Source: Polynucleobacter necessarius (GTDB lineage Bacteria > Pseudomonadota > Gammaproteobacteria > Burkholderiales > Burkholderiaceae). Taken from it: a stretch of DNA of 64,000 bases. The notes under the pieces are model-generated. The model made no database searches. It was not told where the DNA came from and saw nothing but the letters and a program-made list of their open reading frames with translations. Every line of letters starts with the position of its first letter. Positions within the stretch are counted from its first letter, which is position 1. This document shows, piece after piece, positions 27,936 through 38,571 of this stretch. The translations under genes and the position numbers were made by a program. The DNA is taken from NCBI RefSeq assembly GCF_900095205.1, contig NZ_LT606951.1, positions 744,001 through 808,000 of the forward strand. Direction: 5' to 3'.

Positions 27936-30553
27936 TTATTGCATTTGAATGCTGTATTCGTTGGAGTGAATCAAATTGAAATAGCGCGCGCTAATTTCAT
28001 CTGATACGTTCCAAGCTGATTGGGAGCAGTTGCGTAAACAATTTCTGAGATTTGAGAAATTGCCAGAGTTATCTGTGCTGGATAAATCGTAGAGGTCATA
28101 ATCTAGCATGTTGATGACGCTACGAGTTAGTTCATTTGGTTTATCTCGTTCGGTACCTGCAAGCTTATAAAGTCGCGCCCGAAGAGCCTTGCTTGCCCAC
28201 GCAAGTGAGCGAGGGTTTTCATCATCCATAACCAATAAGCTCACTAAAGGCGCCATTTCTCGACTTTGTTGATGCTGTGCATGGAATATGATTGTGCTAT
28301 CAAATAAATTTAGTAGGGCAATATAGCCCGAGCTATCCCCATTCGGATTATTCAGAAGCCCAGCAAGAATCGCTGAATCTAAAATAGTCGTTAGAAAAGC
28401 AAGTCTTTCTATATGCCTGCCAATTGAAAGCAGTTGCCAGCCATCATCGCGCGTCATTCGATCGGTTTGGGCGCCGGTGATGGCAGCTAAACAACTGCTT
28501 GCACCATTTAAGGCATCAATGGCCAAGGATGAGGAGAAGTCCTGAAACATATTGGCTTTATGACAATCGGCTTGAAATTGTTCAATGCAATGATTGATGG
28601 TGCTCCATTGCTCTGTGGATAAACGCTCTCTCACATTGGAGGCGGTACGGCTTCATTGCATTGAGGTTAAACCCAATGCTGGTCACATTTTCACTTGCAT
28701 TGAGTGAATGAATTAAAGTGCGCTCAAATATACGATGACGAGTATCTTCTTGATCAAAGTTACTTGGTACACCCTCAGGAACAAGCCCATAGAAGTGACA
28801 GAGATTTTCTAGCCATGTCCAAAGTGGGCGAGAGGGGGTATATTCGCTATTAATTTTTTCAAGATACAGTTTGGCTAAACGCAGAATATTTTCACTCCGC
28901 TCCGTATAGCGGCCAAACCAATACAAATTTTCCGCAGCTCTGCTGGTAACCAAGCGTTTGCGGATTAACTTTTCAGGGGTTTGTATGGACTGATGTTTCT
29001 GTTGTCCCTGGTCTTGAGTAGATGGAGTATTTTGCACCCACACATCTGCACTACTACCCCCTCTTTGCATAGAAGCAATACCAGAGTTAGCGTCTGCAAT
29101 TCGCGCAAGAGACCCCCGGCAAGACCTGCCAACTATTGGGACCATCGCTTAGTGCAAATACACGCAACATATAAGAATGGGGCTCAATTAAGCTTGGGTC
29201 ATTGAGGTTAAATGCATTGAGCCAGGTCGGCATCTGAGCTAAAGGGATATAGGTTTGAACGGTGTGCTCATCTGGCTGACGAGTAATGCGTCCAACCCAT
29301 TCATCCAATTGAGCTTGGCTTAATTCACCACCTAAAACAGACTCATATCTTTGGTGACCCGAATTAGGAGGGTAGGTAGGCTTGATAGCGCTATGACTTA
29401 AATTTGGGATGGCAGCCTCTAAAGCGGTACGTTCTCCGCACCACCAAGTATCCATTGCTGGAAGCTGAATTTTTTCATTCAGCAATCTTTCACTAATTGC
29501 GGGTAAGAAGCCTAGCAAAGCAGGGAATTCTAAAAAAGCTGATCCTGGTGCGTTCGCCAATATGACATTGCCTGCTCGGATGGCCTGTAATAATCCTGGT
29601 ATTCCCAGTGTGGAATCAGAGCGAAGCTCAAGTGGGTCTAAGAACTCATCATCTAAACGCTTTAGAAGGATATGAACAGGCTCTAATCCGCGAACGGTTT
29701 TTAAGAACAAACGCTGATCGCGAACTGTTAAATCTCCTCCCTCTACCAAGGTCAATCCAAGATAGCGAGCCAAATAAGCATGCTCGAAATAGGTTTCGTT
29801 ATATGGTCCAGGAGTGAGAAGAGCAATGGGGCGTTCATACCTGCTGGGCTCTCAAGCTTTAAGGCATCTATCAGCCCTCTATAAGCATTCGCTAAGGGGG
29901 CGATATGCATTTGCTCATAAGCTTGCGGAAACTGCCTCGCAATTAGATTGCGGTTTTCTAACAAGCAACCTAAGCTAGAAGGGGCTTGAGTCCGCTGCAA
30001 TAACACTGACCATGAGCCATTAGGTGCTCTAGCTAAGTCAAAAGCCATAATATACAGATGCTTATTGCTGTTGAGTTTTACACCATGCATGGATCGTAAA
30101 TATCCTGGGTGTCCATGAATTAAGGCAGGCGGAATAAACCCTTCTTTTAGTAAATTTTGAGATCCATAAATATCGGCCATGATGGCTTCTAATAATTTGG
30201 CTCGTTGCAATACTCCAGCTTGAATTTCTTGCCAAGATTCTGGGCTAATGATGAGCGGGAACAAATCTACAGAGCATGGCCGCTGAGGACCAAATTCATC
30301 TGCATAGACGTTTATAGGTAATTCCGTTATCTCGAATTTGCCTATTGAGTTCTTGGGTGCGCTGATCGAGATCGCTTAATCCTGATGTGCCAAGAGCATT
30401 GAAAAATGTTTTCCACTGGGGCAACAAAGAATTTGAGTTGCCGCGTAACTCATCGAAGTGACCCATGCCCGCCTTAGGAGAAAGGCGAGCAATTTCTTCT
30501 GCAAGAGAAGGATTGGCTGTAGCTTTTAATGGGTTGGCTTGAGAAGGTTCCAC
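27936..30553 (-). pseudogene. Broken circularly permuted ATP-grasp / alpha-E fusion protein
   Basis: Remnant of one long gene (about 870 codons, GTG start at 30553). It encoded a circularly permuted type-2 ATP-grasp domain followed by an alpha-E helical domain. The ATP-grasp part is recognised by GHPGYLRSMHGVKLNSNKHL, a YNETYFEHAYLARYLG-type block, and ILANAPGSAFLEFPAL. The alpha-E part is recognised by SRAAENLYWFGRYTERSENI and DDGWQLLSIGRHIERL. Frame breaks lie near 30300 (one extra A in a TATAAAC context), 29835, 29120 and 28640. These proteins are predicted peptide-type ligases with no established product; that is family knowledge, not evidence from this window. It starts 11 bp after the DUF2126 gene and ends 7 bp before the transglutaminase gene. 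Confidence 0.88.
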
Positions 30554-30564
30554 AAGCTATTGTC

Positions 30565-33500
30565 TCATCGCCGCATATCTAGCGTAAACGGGAATTCCCT
30601 ACTGCCCGGCAGATCAATATTCGCCTGAATGTCCTCAATAGTTCCTGGGGTATGACCCATACGGAAAAAGCGTGAGAGACGTCTACTTTCAGCCTCGTAA
30701 GCATTGATAGGGAAGTTATCGTAATTGCGACCGCCCGGGTGGGGCGACGTGATATTGACAACCACCTACTGAGCGTTTCATCCAAGTATCAATCACATCA
30801 AATATGAGTGGGACATGGATGCCAATACTGGGATGCAGGCTGACGGCGGATTCCAGGCCTTGTAACGAGTGCCAGCAACGCCTGTAGGTTGAAGAGGTAA
30901 AGGCTCGCCATTACAGGTAATGGTGTATCGGCTTTGGTTTAGTCCGGTTACGCGGACTTCAATACGCTCTAAAGATGAATCAACATAGCGAGCCAGTGCC
31001 ACCTGCGGCATTTTCTTCACCCATCACATGCCAGGGCTCTAAAGCATTACGCAAAGTGATCTCTGTACCCATCGCCTGAACTTGACCAATCAATGGGAAG
31101 CGGAACTCTAGGCGAGGCGCAAACCATTCAGGTTTAAAGTCGTAACCATGTTTTTGCATTTCTTCAATTACATCATCAAAATCCATCTTGATGAAAGTGG
31201 GCAAGAGGCAACGATCATGAAGTTCAGTGTCCCAGCGAGTCATTGGGGCATTATAAGGTTCATCCCAGGGGTGCGCTATTAACGCCCGAATTAATAATTG
31301 TTGAACAATACTCATTTGAGCGTGCGGTGGCATTTCAAAAGCCCGCAACTTTAATAAACCAAGCCTGCCTGTTTGACTGTCAGGGGGGTACATTTGTCGA
31401 TACAAAATTCACTGCGGTGTGTATTGCCGGTGACGTCAATCAAAATATTGCGCAGGGTTCTGTCAACTAGCCATGGTGGCATGCTCTGACCATACTTCTT
31501 TCGATTCTCCCGAATTTCTTTGAGAGCAATTTCTAATTCGTAGACTTGGTCATTGCGAGCTTCATCAACTCGAGGTGCTTGGCTAGTTGGACCAATGAAC
31601 ATGCCACTAAATAAGTAGCTAAGGCTTGGATGGTTGTGCCAATACAAAATTAAACTTGCCAGCAGCTCGGGCCTACGTAAGAAGGGGCTATCAATCGGCG
31701 TAGCGCCACCCATGACAAAATGGTTGCCTCCACCTGTACCAGTATGACGACCATCAGCCATAAACTTTTCTGCCGAGAGGCGAGCTTCAAAAGCGGCTTG
31801 ATATAAGAACTCAGTATGTGCAACCAATTCATCCCAGTTGTGTGCGGGATGAATATTCACCTCGATGACACCTGGGTCAGGTGTTACTTGTAAAAGCTTT
31901 AACCTTGGATCACGAGGTGGAGGGTATCCCTCTAAAACGATTTGGAACTTCAATTCTTCTGTAGTTGCTTCCACTGCATTTAATAAATTGAGATAGTCCT
32001 CTAGACGGGCAAGTGGGGGCATAAATACATAAAGCACACCAGACTTACCGCCATGTTCGTTTTCTGCTTTAGGGCCATTTGAGCGCATTGGGTCCCGAGG
32101 TCTCAACGCACATTGCTGTTCTAGTGATCTATGCTGCAGATTTTGGCGCTGTGGATGCTTCACTTCCTGTGACTGGCTCCAAATAGTTTTGTTGGTATTT
32201 GTTGTCTTGCCGGCGCTTGGGAATTCATTCTTACTTGGCCTTTGTTGATGAACGACCGATGAATGTGTACTCAGCGCTGGTCTTGGTGCAAAGGGATCTT
32301 GTTCAATCAAGTAGGGGTAATCAGCCTTACTTGTCCAAGGGAGGGAATCTAGAGGTAAGCGGTAGCCCATGGGCGAATCGCCTGGTAGAAGATAGAGGCG
32401 ATCATCTCTATATAGCCAAGGACCAGTTTTCCAGTTGGTATCAAAGTAATTTTGTCCTTGATCTGCTTCAATGGGGAGGACATATCCAATGACAGAATCC
32501 AGTTTTTGAGTAAACACCCCCTTTAGGCGGGTACGTTCCATCTCATCATCCAAATTAGGCTTAAATGGATCAACATTGACTGGGAATTTGGATTCACGCC
32601 AGAGGTAATAAAACACATCTTCATAAGCGAGCTTAATAAATTTATTTGCTAACCCCAATTTTTTTGAGAGTGTGTAGACAAATTTTTCGGCATCTTTACT
32701 GGTGTAGTTAGCAGACTTTCGCTCATCCGCAAACAAGTTAGGATTTTTCCAAATGGGCTGCCCATCAGCCCTCCAGTAGATTGATAGAGCCCAGCGAGGG
32801 AGTTGTTCGCCTGGATACCACTTTCCTTGGCCAAAATGTAAAAAGCCTCCATCGCCATATTCTTTGCGTAGTCTTTCTACTAAATCCGTTGCATACCCTC
32901 GTTTGGTTGGACCGAGTGCATCCACATTCCATTCGCGTTCGTCGCGACCATTCACGGATACAAAAGTAGGTTCACCACCCATTGTTAATCTAACGTCGCC
33001 GGCAACAAGTTGTTCGTCAACCTTGTGGCCAAGATCCACAATGGCCTGCCACTGTTCCTCTGTATAAAGTTTGGTTACTCGCGGTGCTTCATAGATGCGA
33101 GTGACTTCCATGCTGTGAGAGAACTTCACTTCACATTCATCAACGCCACCTTCAATAGGCGCCGCTCCCGAAGGTTCTGGAGTACAGGCAACTGGAATAT
33201 GCCCCTCACCAGCAAAGAGTCCAGAGGTGGGATCTAGGCCAATCCATCCTGCGCCAGGTAAATACACTTCACACCAGGTATGTAGATCCGTGAAGTCAAC
33301 TTCGGTGCCGCTTGGGCCATCCAATGCTTTCACATCTGGCTTTAGCTGTATGAGATAGCCCGATACAAAGCGTGATGCTAGTCCACAAAGGCGGAGTAGA
33401 TTAACCATCAGCCACGCTGAGTCACGGCATGAGTCACTTCGTATCTTTAGAGTCTCTTCTGGAGTTTGCACTCCAGGTTCCATGCGAATGGTGTAATCAA

Positions 33501-33894
33501 TATCGTGATGAATTTTTTGGTTTAGGGCAACCAAAAAATCGATCGTGCGCATTTTTCTGCGATATCTACCGTTTTGAAATATTTATTTAACCCATCGGTA
33601 CGTTTTTTCCCTAAGTAAGGGCGCAACTCTTTTTAAGACCATAGCTGTAAGTGAATGGATAGTTTTCTGCATCTGGTTCTAGAAAGAAGTCGAAGGGGTT
33701 ATAAACCGCCATTTCCGTAACCAAATCAACAGTCACCTTAAAGCGCGTTGTTTTTTCAGGAAACACTAAGCGAGCTTGATAGTTTGCAAATGGATCTTGT
33801 TGCCAGTTGATGAAGTGATCCTCGGGCTCAACTTTTAATGAATAAGAAGGAATATGGCTTCGGCAATGAGGTGCAGGGCGGCGTGTATAGACAT
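30565..33894 (-). pseudogene. Broken DUF2126 / transglutaminase large protein
   Basis: Remnant of a protein of about 1,100 residues with an N-terminal transglutaminase-like domain and a C-terminal DUF2126 region. A 733-codon stretch (33552-31351) still reads openly and contains the core motifs RSDSCRDSAWLMVNLLRLCG and FTDLHTWCEVYLPGAGWIGLD, then DUF2126 blocks such as MGGEPTFVS and GGGNHFVMGGATP. The start ATG at 33894 gives MSIHA and then jumps directly to RPAPHCR-type sequence, implying a small deletion of the expected N-terminal segment. Further frame breaks lie near 33590, 31385, 31015, 30840 and 30770. First gene of the operon with the ATP-grasp/alpha-E and transglutaminase genes. Confidence 0.88.
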
Positions 33895-34103
33895 AAGCCA
33901 AAGTCTAGAAGTTAGGATTATTCGCACCGTATTGCGGCGCACAAATATAATGCGTAAGCAAATCAAACGTCCAAAAAGGGTATTTTGAGGTCAAAAAACG
34001 TGCATTTGGGAGCTTTAAGGTGGCTTAGAAGGAATAAGTTATAGCTAAGCCCAATGAAAGTGCAAAAGCTGAAGTTATTTGGACATACCTTTTAGGAGGA
34101 ATT
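33895..34103. other. Intergenic region between DUF2126 and a small ORF
   Basis: About 209 bp between divergent genes. It holds the AGGAGG ribosome-binding site of the small gene at its right end. No consensus promoter or further coding sequence was recognised. Confidence 0.3.
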
Positions 34104-34295
34104 ATGTACGTTTATGTCACCCGGAATATTATCGTTCGTATGCGCTGCAATGACGGTACCGATAAAGGTTGCAAGCCTTTAAACCCCGGTAAATATCAAG
34201 CAAACAAAACGAATGATGGTGCTCTTGAGATTTTGCAAGAAGCAGGTGAGCCCGTTTATCTTTTGCCCTTTATCTGGTGGAAAAAATGGAGATAG
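34104..34295 (+). CDS. Small hypothetical protein, 63 residues
   Basis: Not recognised as a characterised family. It is treated as a real gene because ATG 34104 follows a near-perfect ribosome-binding site (TTTTAGGAGGAATT) at ideal spacing, and the frame is open although everything around it is broken. The peptide is basic, with MRCNDGTDKGCKPLNPGKYQ in the middle, including a pair of Cys seven residues apart, and a Trp/aromatic-rich end (PVYLLPFIWWKKWR). No signal peptide or clear transmembrane helix is seen. Function unknown. Confidence 0.6.
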   Translation: MYVYVTRNIIVRMRCNDGTDKGCKPLNPGKYQANKTNDGALEILQEAGEPVYLLPFIWWKKWR

Positions 34296-34470
34296 GCGAT
34301 ATCTTGATAGCAGCTTAATTAACTAGTGACTACGCTAGTCAAAAGCAAAAGAATTACCAGCACATACTTACTTTAATCCCCGCTTTCTAGAAAAGCTTAG
34401 TCCAGTCTTTGGTCAAGCTAAGTAGAAAAAAGATCAGCTTAAAATAGCAGACTCCAATGTATGGGGTTTG
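34296..34470. other. Intergenic region with an inverted repeat
   Basis: 175 bp upstream of the RluA-type pseudogene. An imperfect hairpin ACTAG/CTAGT around 34321-34339 is visible but lacks a T-run, so it is not called a terminator. Nothing else recognised. Confidence 0.25.
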
Positions 34471-35379
34471 ATGGTTATGCAAATTAACTCAGAAGGAGTT
34501 TCTGCCTCGTAGGTCTTTTTGCCTGCCGACCAAACTCATGCAAACTTGTTGATGTTTTTTATTGCTCAATTTCCTCATATTGAGACCAGCAAGTGGGTCA
34601 AGCGCTTCGACGAGGGTCTTGTAATGGACAGAAATGGCCAGTCTCTATCAGCTAATGACGCCTACCGACCTGATCTCACTTGTTATATTTCAGGCGCTAG
34701 AGCGCGAGCCAGAAATTCCTTTTGAAGAAGAGATTCTTTATCAAGATAGCCATATTTTGGTTGCAGATAAATCTCATTTTTTGCCAGCAACGCCATCTGG
34801 ACTTTACTTGCACCAAACACTACTTAATCGACTTAAGAAAAAGACTGGCATAGCGACCTTAAGCCCAATACATCGGATCGATCGTAACACTGCTGGGCTT
34901 GTGATTTTTTCTATCAATCCCACGGAGCGTGCGCAGTATCAAAACTTATTTAGAGATAGGGCGGTAGAAAAAGTCTACGAAGCTATTGCACCCTACAGAA
35001 AAGAGCTGGTAGAAAAATTACCGCTGACTTATTGCAGTCGTTTAAAGGAATCCGAGCATTTCCTGCAGATGAAAGAGGTGGAAGGAGATCCTAACTCAGA
35101 TACCTTCATTGAGCTTGTCGGGGTTGGTGAGGATTGGGGTAAATATCGTTTAACGCCTGGGTAGTGGCAAAAAACACCAACTACGATGTCACCTGAACTC
35201 ATTGGGAATTCCAATTAAGAATGATCAGATTTACCCAGTTCTTACTCCCTATCAAGAATATGACTTAGATTTCACTAAGCCATTGCAATTACTGGCTAAA
35301 GAGATTGCCTTCATTAGATCCTATTACTGGTGAATCTAGGTTTTTTAATAGCCGCCTAGCCTTGAGTTTTGAAATTTAA
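34471..35379 (+). pseudogene. Broken RluA-family pseudouridine synthase
   Basis: Remnant of an RluA-type rRNA/tRNA pseudouridine synthase of about 300 residues. The probable start ATG at 34471 is followed by an in-frame TAG at 34510-34512. A frame break lies near 34640-34700, after which the catalytic core reads openly: LSPIHRIDRNTAGLVIF with the nucleophilic Asp, followed by YEAIAPY. Another break at about 35162 separates the core from the C-terminal KHQLRCHLNSLGIPIKND, the usual RluA C-terminal motif. The stop TAA at 35379 ends 4 bp from the convergent FMN-binding gene. Confidence 0.85.
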
Positions 35380-35382
35380 AGA

Positions 35383-37017
35383 TTAGATTGGCAGTATCTT
35401 GAAGCTTTGTGCCTGAGAGCGGCGCCAATAAAGTTCAAATACCTTTGGTAAATTCAGGCTAGGGTCAATATGCTCTGCTTCCAGTAAAAGGCCTGCAGGC
35501 ATCTCCGGTAAGAGGGTAGATAACAAACGAACTTCGTGTTGGTTGATGCGACGAATGATATGAGGTGCATCAATTTCACCGGGGTGGTTTAAGCCTGCGG
35601 CCTCAACTAATTCTTTTAGCGTCCTCAGTGTTTCGTTGTGAAAGTTATAAACGCGCTCAGCTTTATTGGAAACCACTAAAGCTTTCTGGCGCAATGCATT
35701 TTGAGTTGTCACTCCAGTAGGACAGTTTCCGGTATTACAGGTTTGGGCTTGGATGCAACCAATGGAGAACATAAATCCTCGAGCACTATTACACCAATCT
35801 GCTCCAAGAGCAAAAGCAACTGCCATATCAAATGCGCTAATGATTTTTCCGGCACAGCCAATCTTAATTTGATCGCGCAAATTGACGCCCATCAACGTAT
35901 TGTGAACCAAGCGTAAGCCTTCCTGTAAAGGGGTTCCCACATGGTTTGTGAATTCAACGGGGGAAGCACCGGTGCCGCCTTCGGAGCCGTCCACCACGAT
36001 AAAGTCTGGATAGACGCCTGTTTCTAGCATGGCTTTGACAATTCCAAACCACTCCCATGGATGGCCAACGCAGAATTTAAATCCGACAGGTTTTCCATCA
36101 GCAAGATCCCGCAACTTCTTCAAAAAGTAGAGCAATTCAAGTGGGGTTGAGAAGGCGTTATGAAAAGCTGGGGAAATACAGACCTCACCCTCCTTAACGC
36201 CCCGGGCGGCAGCAATCTCCGCTGTCACTTTAGAACCAGGCAAGATCCCGCCATGTCCTGGCTTAGCTCCTTGGCTTAATTTAAGCTCAATCATTTTTAC
36301 TTGCGGATCTAAAGCATTCTGAGTATATTTTTCGGCGTTAAAACTGCCATCTGAATTACGACAGCCGAAATAACCGGAGCCAATTTCCCAAATTAAATCT
36401 CCACCATGAATGCGGTGATATTTAGAAATCGATCCTTCGCCCGTATCGTGAGCAAATCCACCTTTTTTGGCACCCAGATTTAAAGCCAGGATGGCGTTGG
36501 CGCTGAGCGAGCCAAAGCTCATTGCGGAGATATTAAAAATACTTGCTGAATATTGTTGTTTGCAGTCTTTACTGCCTATCTCAATACGAAAGTCATGACT
36601 AGGTAGATGTGTGGGTGCTAATGATTGATTTATCCATTGATACCCTGGCGCCATCACATCTAGGGTTGTGCCAAATGGAATTTCGTCTGGAACTGCCTTG
36701 GCGCGGGAATATACCAAGGTACGCTGCTCCTTTGAAAAAGGCGCCTCATCGTTATCGCCCTCAATAAAGTATTGTCGAATTTCAGGACGAATAAATTCCA
36801 GCATGAATCGTAAATGACCGATAACAGGGTAGTTGCGAAGGATGGATGTTTTGGTTTGAAGAAGGTCGTAAATACCAACTAAGGTAAGAAAGCCAAATAA
36901 CAATAAGAATCGCCCAGCCTTTGGCTGATCATCTAAAACTGTGTAGCTTAGAGTTGTGCCTATGACACAAAGGCCAAAAGGAATATATCGAATAGGGAAG
37001 TACTTATTAGGAGACAT
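35383..37017 (-). CDS. FMN-binding glutamate synthase-like protein
   Basis: Stand-alone relative of the glutamate synthase central and FMN domains, 544 residues, with two predicted membrane segments at the N-terminus (about residues 10-30 and 36-54). The (beta/alpha)8 FMN domain shows ISAMSFGSLSANAILALN, GGDLIWEIGSGYFGCR, PGHGGILPGSKV and DGSEGGTGASPVEF. A cysteine cluster CIQAQTCNTGNCPTGV matches the 3Fe-4S site of the family. It lacks the amidotransferase domain, so true glutamate synthase activity cannot be assumed. The frame is intact although both neighbours on the right-hand side of 30-35 kb are dead. Confidence 0.9.
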   Translation of the reverse strand: MSPNKYFPIRYIPFGLCVIGTTLSYTVLDDQPKAGRFLLLFGFLTLVGIYDLLQTKTSILRNYPVIGHLRFMLEFIRPEIRQYFIEGDNDEAPFSKEQRTLVYSRAKAVPDEIPFGTTLDVMAPGYQWINQSLAPTHLPSHDFRIEIGSKDCKQQYSASIFNISAMSFGSLSANAILALNLGAKKGGFAHDTGEGSISKYHRIHGGDLIWEIGSGYFGCRNSDGSFNAEKYTQNALDPQVKMIELKLSQGAKPGHGGILPGSKVTAEIAAARGVKEGEVCISPAFHNAFSTPLELLYFLKKLRDLADGKPVGFKFCVGHPWEWFGIVKAMLETGVYPDFIVVDGSEGGTGASPVEFTNHVGTPLQEGLRLVHNTLMGVNLRDQIKIGCAGKIISAFDMAVAFALGADWCNSARGFMFSIGCIQAQTCNTGNCPTGVTTQNALRQKALVVSNKAERVYNFHNETLRTLKELVEAAGLNHPGEIDAPHIIRRINQHEVRLLSTLLPEMPAGLLLEAEHIDPSLNLPKVFELYWRRSQAQSFKILPI

Positions 37018-37152
37018 AGGCTTAGTAAGCTGAATGTGGATTGGCTCAGTATACGAATTTAATACTCAATGGATCAATTTGACTTAAATCAAGCTTGCTA
37101 AAGCCTCCTTTGCTAGGGAGGAGTATTCTTAACAAAGTAGTCATTATTAATA

Positions 37153-37548
37153 ATGGGGATTAATACGTCATTAAATCATGCAGTTATTTGGATCGACCAT
37201 CAAAAGGCTCATGTCATGTTTTTGAGTGCTGATGCTAGTGAAGCCGAAGTCATTAAAAGCAAAACTACACATTCTCATTTACATCACAAGGGTGGAGAAG
37301 TGGGCAGCGGAAAACTGGCTCTAGATTCCAAGTATCTGCACTCCGTAATTCAGGCGGTAAAAGAATCAAAAGAAATCTTGATCTTGGGTCCTGGATCTGC
37401 AAAGCTGGAACTTATTAAGCGTGCCCATCATCATGATGGGCAAATTGCTGAAAAAATTGTTGGTGTAGAAACTGTTGATCACCCAAGTGATAAAGAAATT
37501 CTTGCTTATGCACGCAAGTTTTTCTATAAAGTGGATCAGATGCTGTAA
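37153..37548 (+). CDS. Hypothetical protein of the 'translational machinery protein' type
   Basis: 131 residues, intact. It resembles small burkholderial proteins annotated as translational machinery proteins, with a fold recalling the third domain of eukaryotic release factor eRF1. The recall is from family knowledge and was not tested. Features: NHAVIWIDHQKAHVMFL at the N-terminus, a His-rich segment THSHLHHKG near residue 43, and EILILGPGSAKLELIKRA in the middle. It is followed after 17 bp by the 87-residue gene, which has its own strong ribosome-binding site, so the two form a small operon. Confidence 0.75.
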   Translation: MGINTSLNHAVIWIDHQKAHVMFLSADASEAEVIKSKTTHSHLHHKGGEVGSGKLALDSKYLHSVIQAVKESKEILILGPGSAKLELIKRAHHHDGQIAEKIVGVETVDHPSDKEILAYARKFFYKVDQML

Positions 37549-37565
37549 TAGATAGGAGGCTTATT

Positions 37566-37829
37566 GTGAGCAAAGAAATTAAAGAAGCCTTAGGGCCAGA
37601 TGGGTTGCCGAGCCACGATTATTTCTTGGATGCAGTCAACCATATTGACGAAGCGGTAGAAAATAATACGATTGCAGTTGGAGCTGCCAAGGGAATCATC
37701 TTTAGTCTCGTTGAAATATTGGGGGCAATGGTTGGTGATCCTGACCTGCCAAATCATTTGAAGTCTGGTTACATGGGCGTATTGGACCTTGCTGTTGAGT
37801 TAGAGGCAAAGTTAGCTAAGCACCGTTAA
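37566..37829 (+). CDS. Hypothetical protein, 87 residues
   Basis: Not recognised as a characterised family. It has a GTG start at 37566, preceded by a good ribosome-binding site (AGGAGG, 8 bp upstream). It is acidic, mostly predicted alpha-helical, with DYFLDAVNHIDEAVENN and a hydrophobic helix AAKGIIFSLVEILGAMVG. It lies directly behind the 131-residue gene and before a terminator. The frame is intact. Confidence 0.7.
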   Translation: MSKEIKEALGPDGLPSHDYFLDAVNHIDEAVENNTIAVGAAKGIIFSLVEILGAMVGDPDLPNHLKSGYMGVLDLAVELEAKLAKHR

Positions 37830-37851
37830 TAACAATGATTTAACACAGAGC

Positions 37852-37880
37852 CCTCATCAGAAATGATGGGGTTTCTTTTT
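37852..37880 (+). terminator. Terminator after the two small genes
   Basis: Stem CCTCATCA/TGATGGGG (one G-T pair), loop GAAA, followed by TTTCTTTTT, 23 bp after the stop at 37829. Confidence 0.75.
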
Positions 37881-37981
37881 ATTGGCGATCTTGTTTTGGT
37901 GGGTAATTGGAGTTAGGATTTGAGAAGCTCATTCACCACGATTGATTGTTTTTTAACGTCAGCTAGCTAAAGGCACTGCAA

Positions 37982-38571
37982 TTGAATGTGGATTTAAGTC
38001 AAGTGCTTCTCCGAGAGCGCTATGTCGCAGGAAAGCTCAGAGATGGTAGAGAATATCCTGCTGTCGATGAGCTAAAGCCGCTTAGTTTATTAAACGCTAG
38101 TATTCCTACCTTGTTTCAATATACAGGTAAGGATGAGCTGATTCCGCCTCCAGAAAGATCTCGTCCGAGAAAAGAAATTCAGGCTGCCACACTATTAAGA
38201 GTAATCCAGTCAAAAGGTTACTGGGAAGAGGAGTGGATTGGTTTTTGGAGGGATCATTTCTCGGTTTATGGATACGATCAAAATGTTGGGGCCTTTTTGC
38301 CTCATTGGGAAAATCAGGTCATTCGAAAATTTGCTTTTGGTAATTTTCGGCAATTTTTAGAGGTTACTTCCACCCACCCATGCATGTTGTATTACCTCAA
38401 TAACAAAAGTTCTCGACTAACCTAAGCACTCCTGCGCTCGCAAAACTGGAGGGCTCTGAGCGCCTAAGCGATATTAAGTTGGCAAGAAAAATGGTGGGAT
38501 ATTTGGCTTGCGCACCATCCTTCCAAACTGAGGCAATTGATCCAGATTTTTCTGCTGGAGAGCGAGCATGA
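37982..38571 (+). pseudogene. DUF1800 protein with a large internal deletion
   Basis: Remnant of a DUF1800 family protein, usually about 450 residues and paired with DUF1501. The N-terminal third is readable from a TTG at 37982 and includes WEEEWIGFWRDHFSVYG and HPCMLYYLNNKSSR. The sequence then stops abruptly at a junction near 38420 and continues in another frame with what looks like the family C-terminus (KLARKMVGYLACAPSFQTEA). More than half of the expected length, at least 230 residues, is missing. Its end overlaps the DUF1501 start (ATGA). Function of the pair is not established. Confidence 0.8.
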
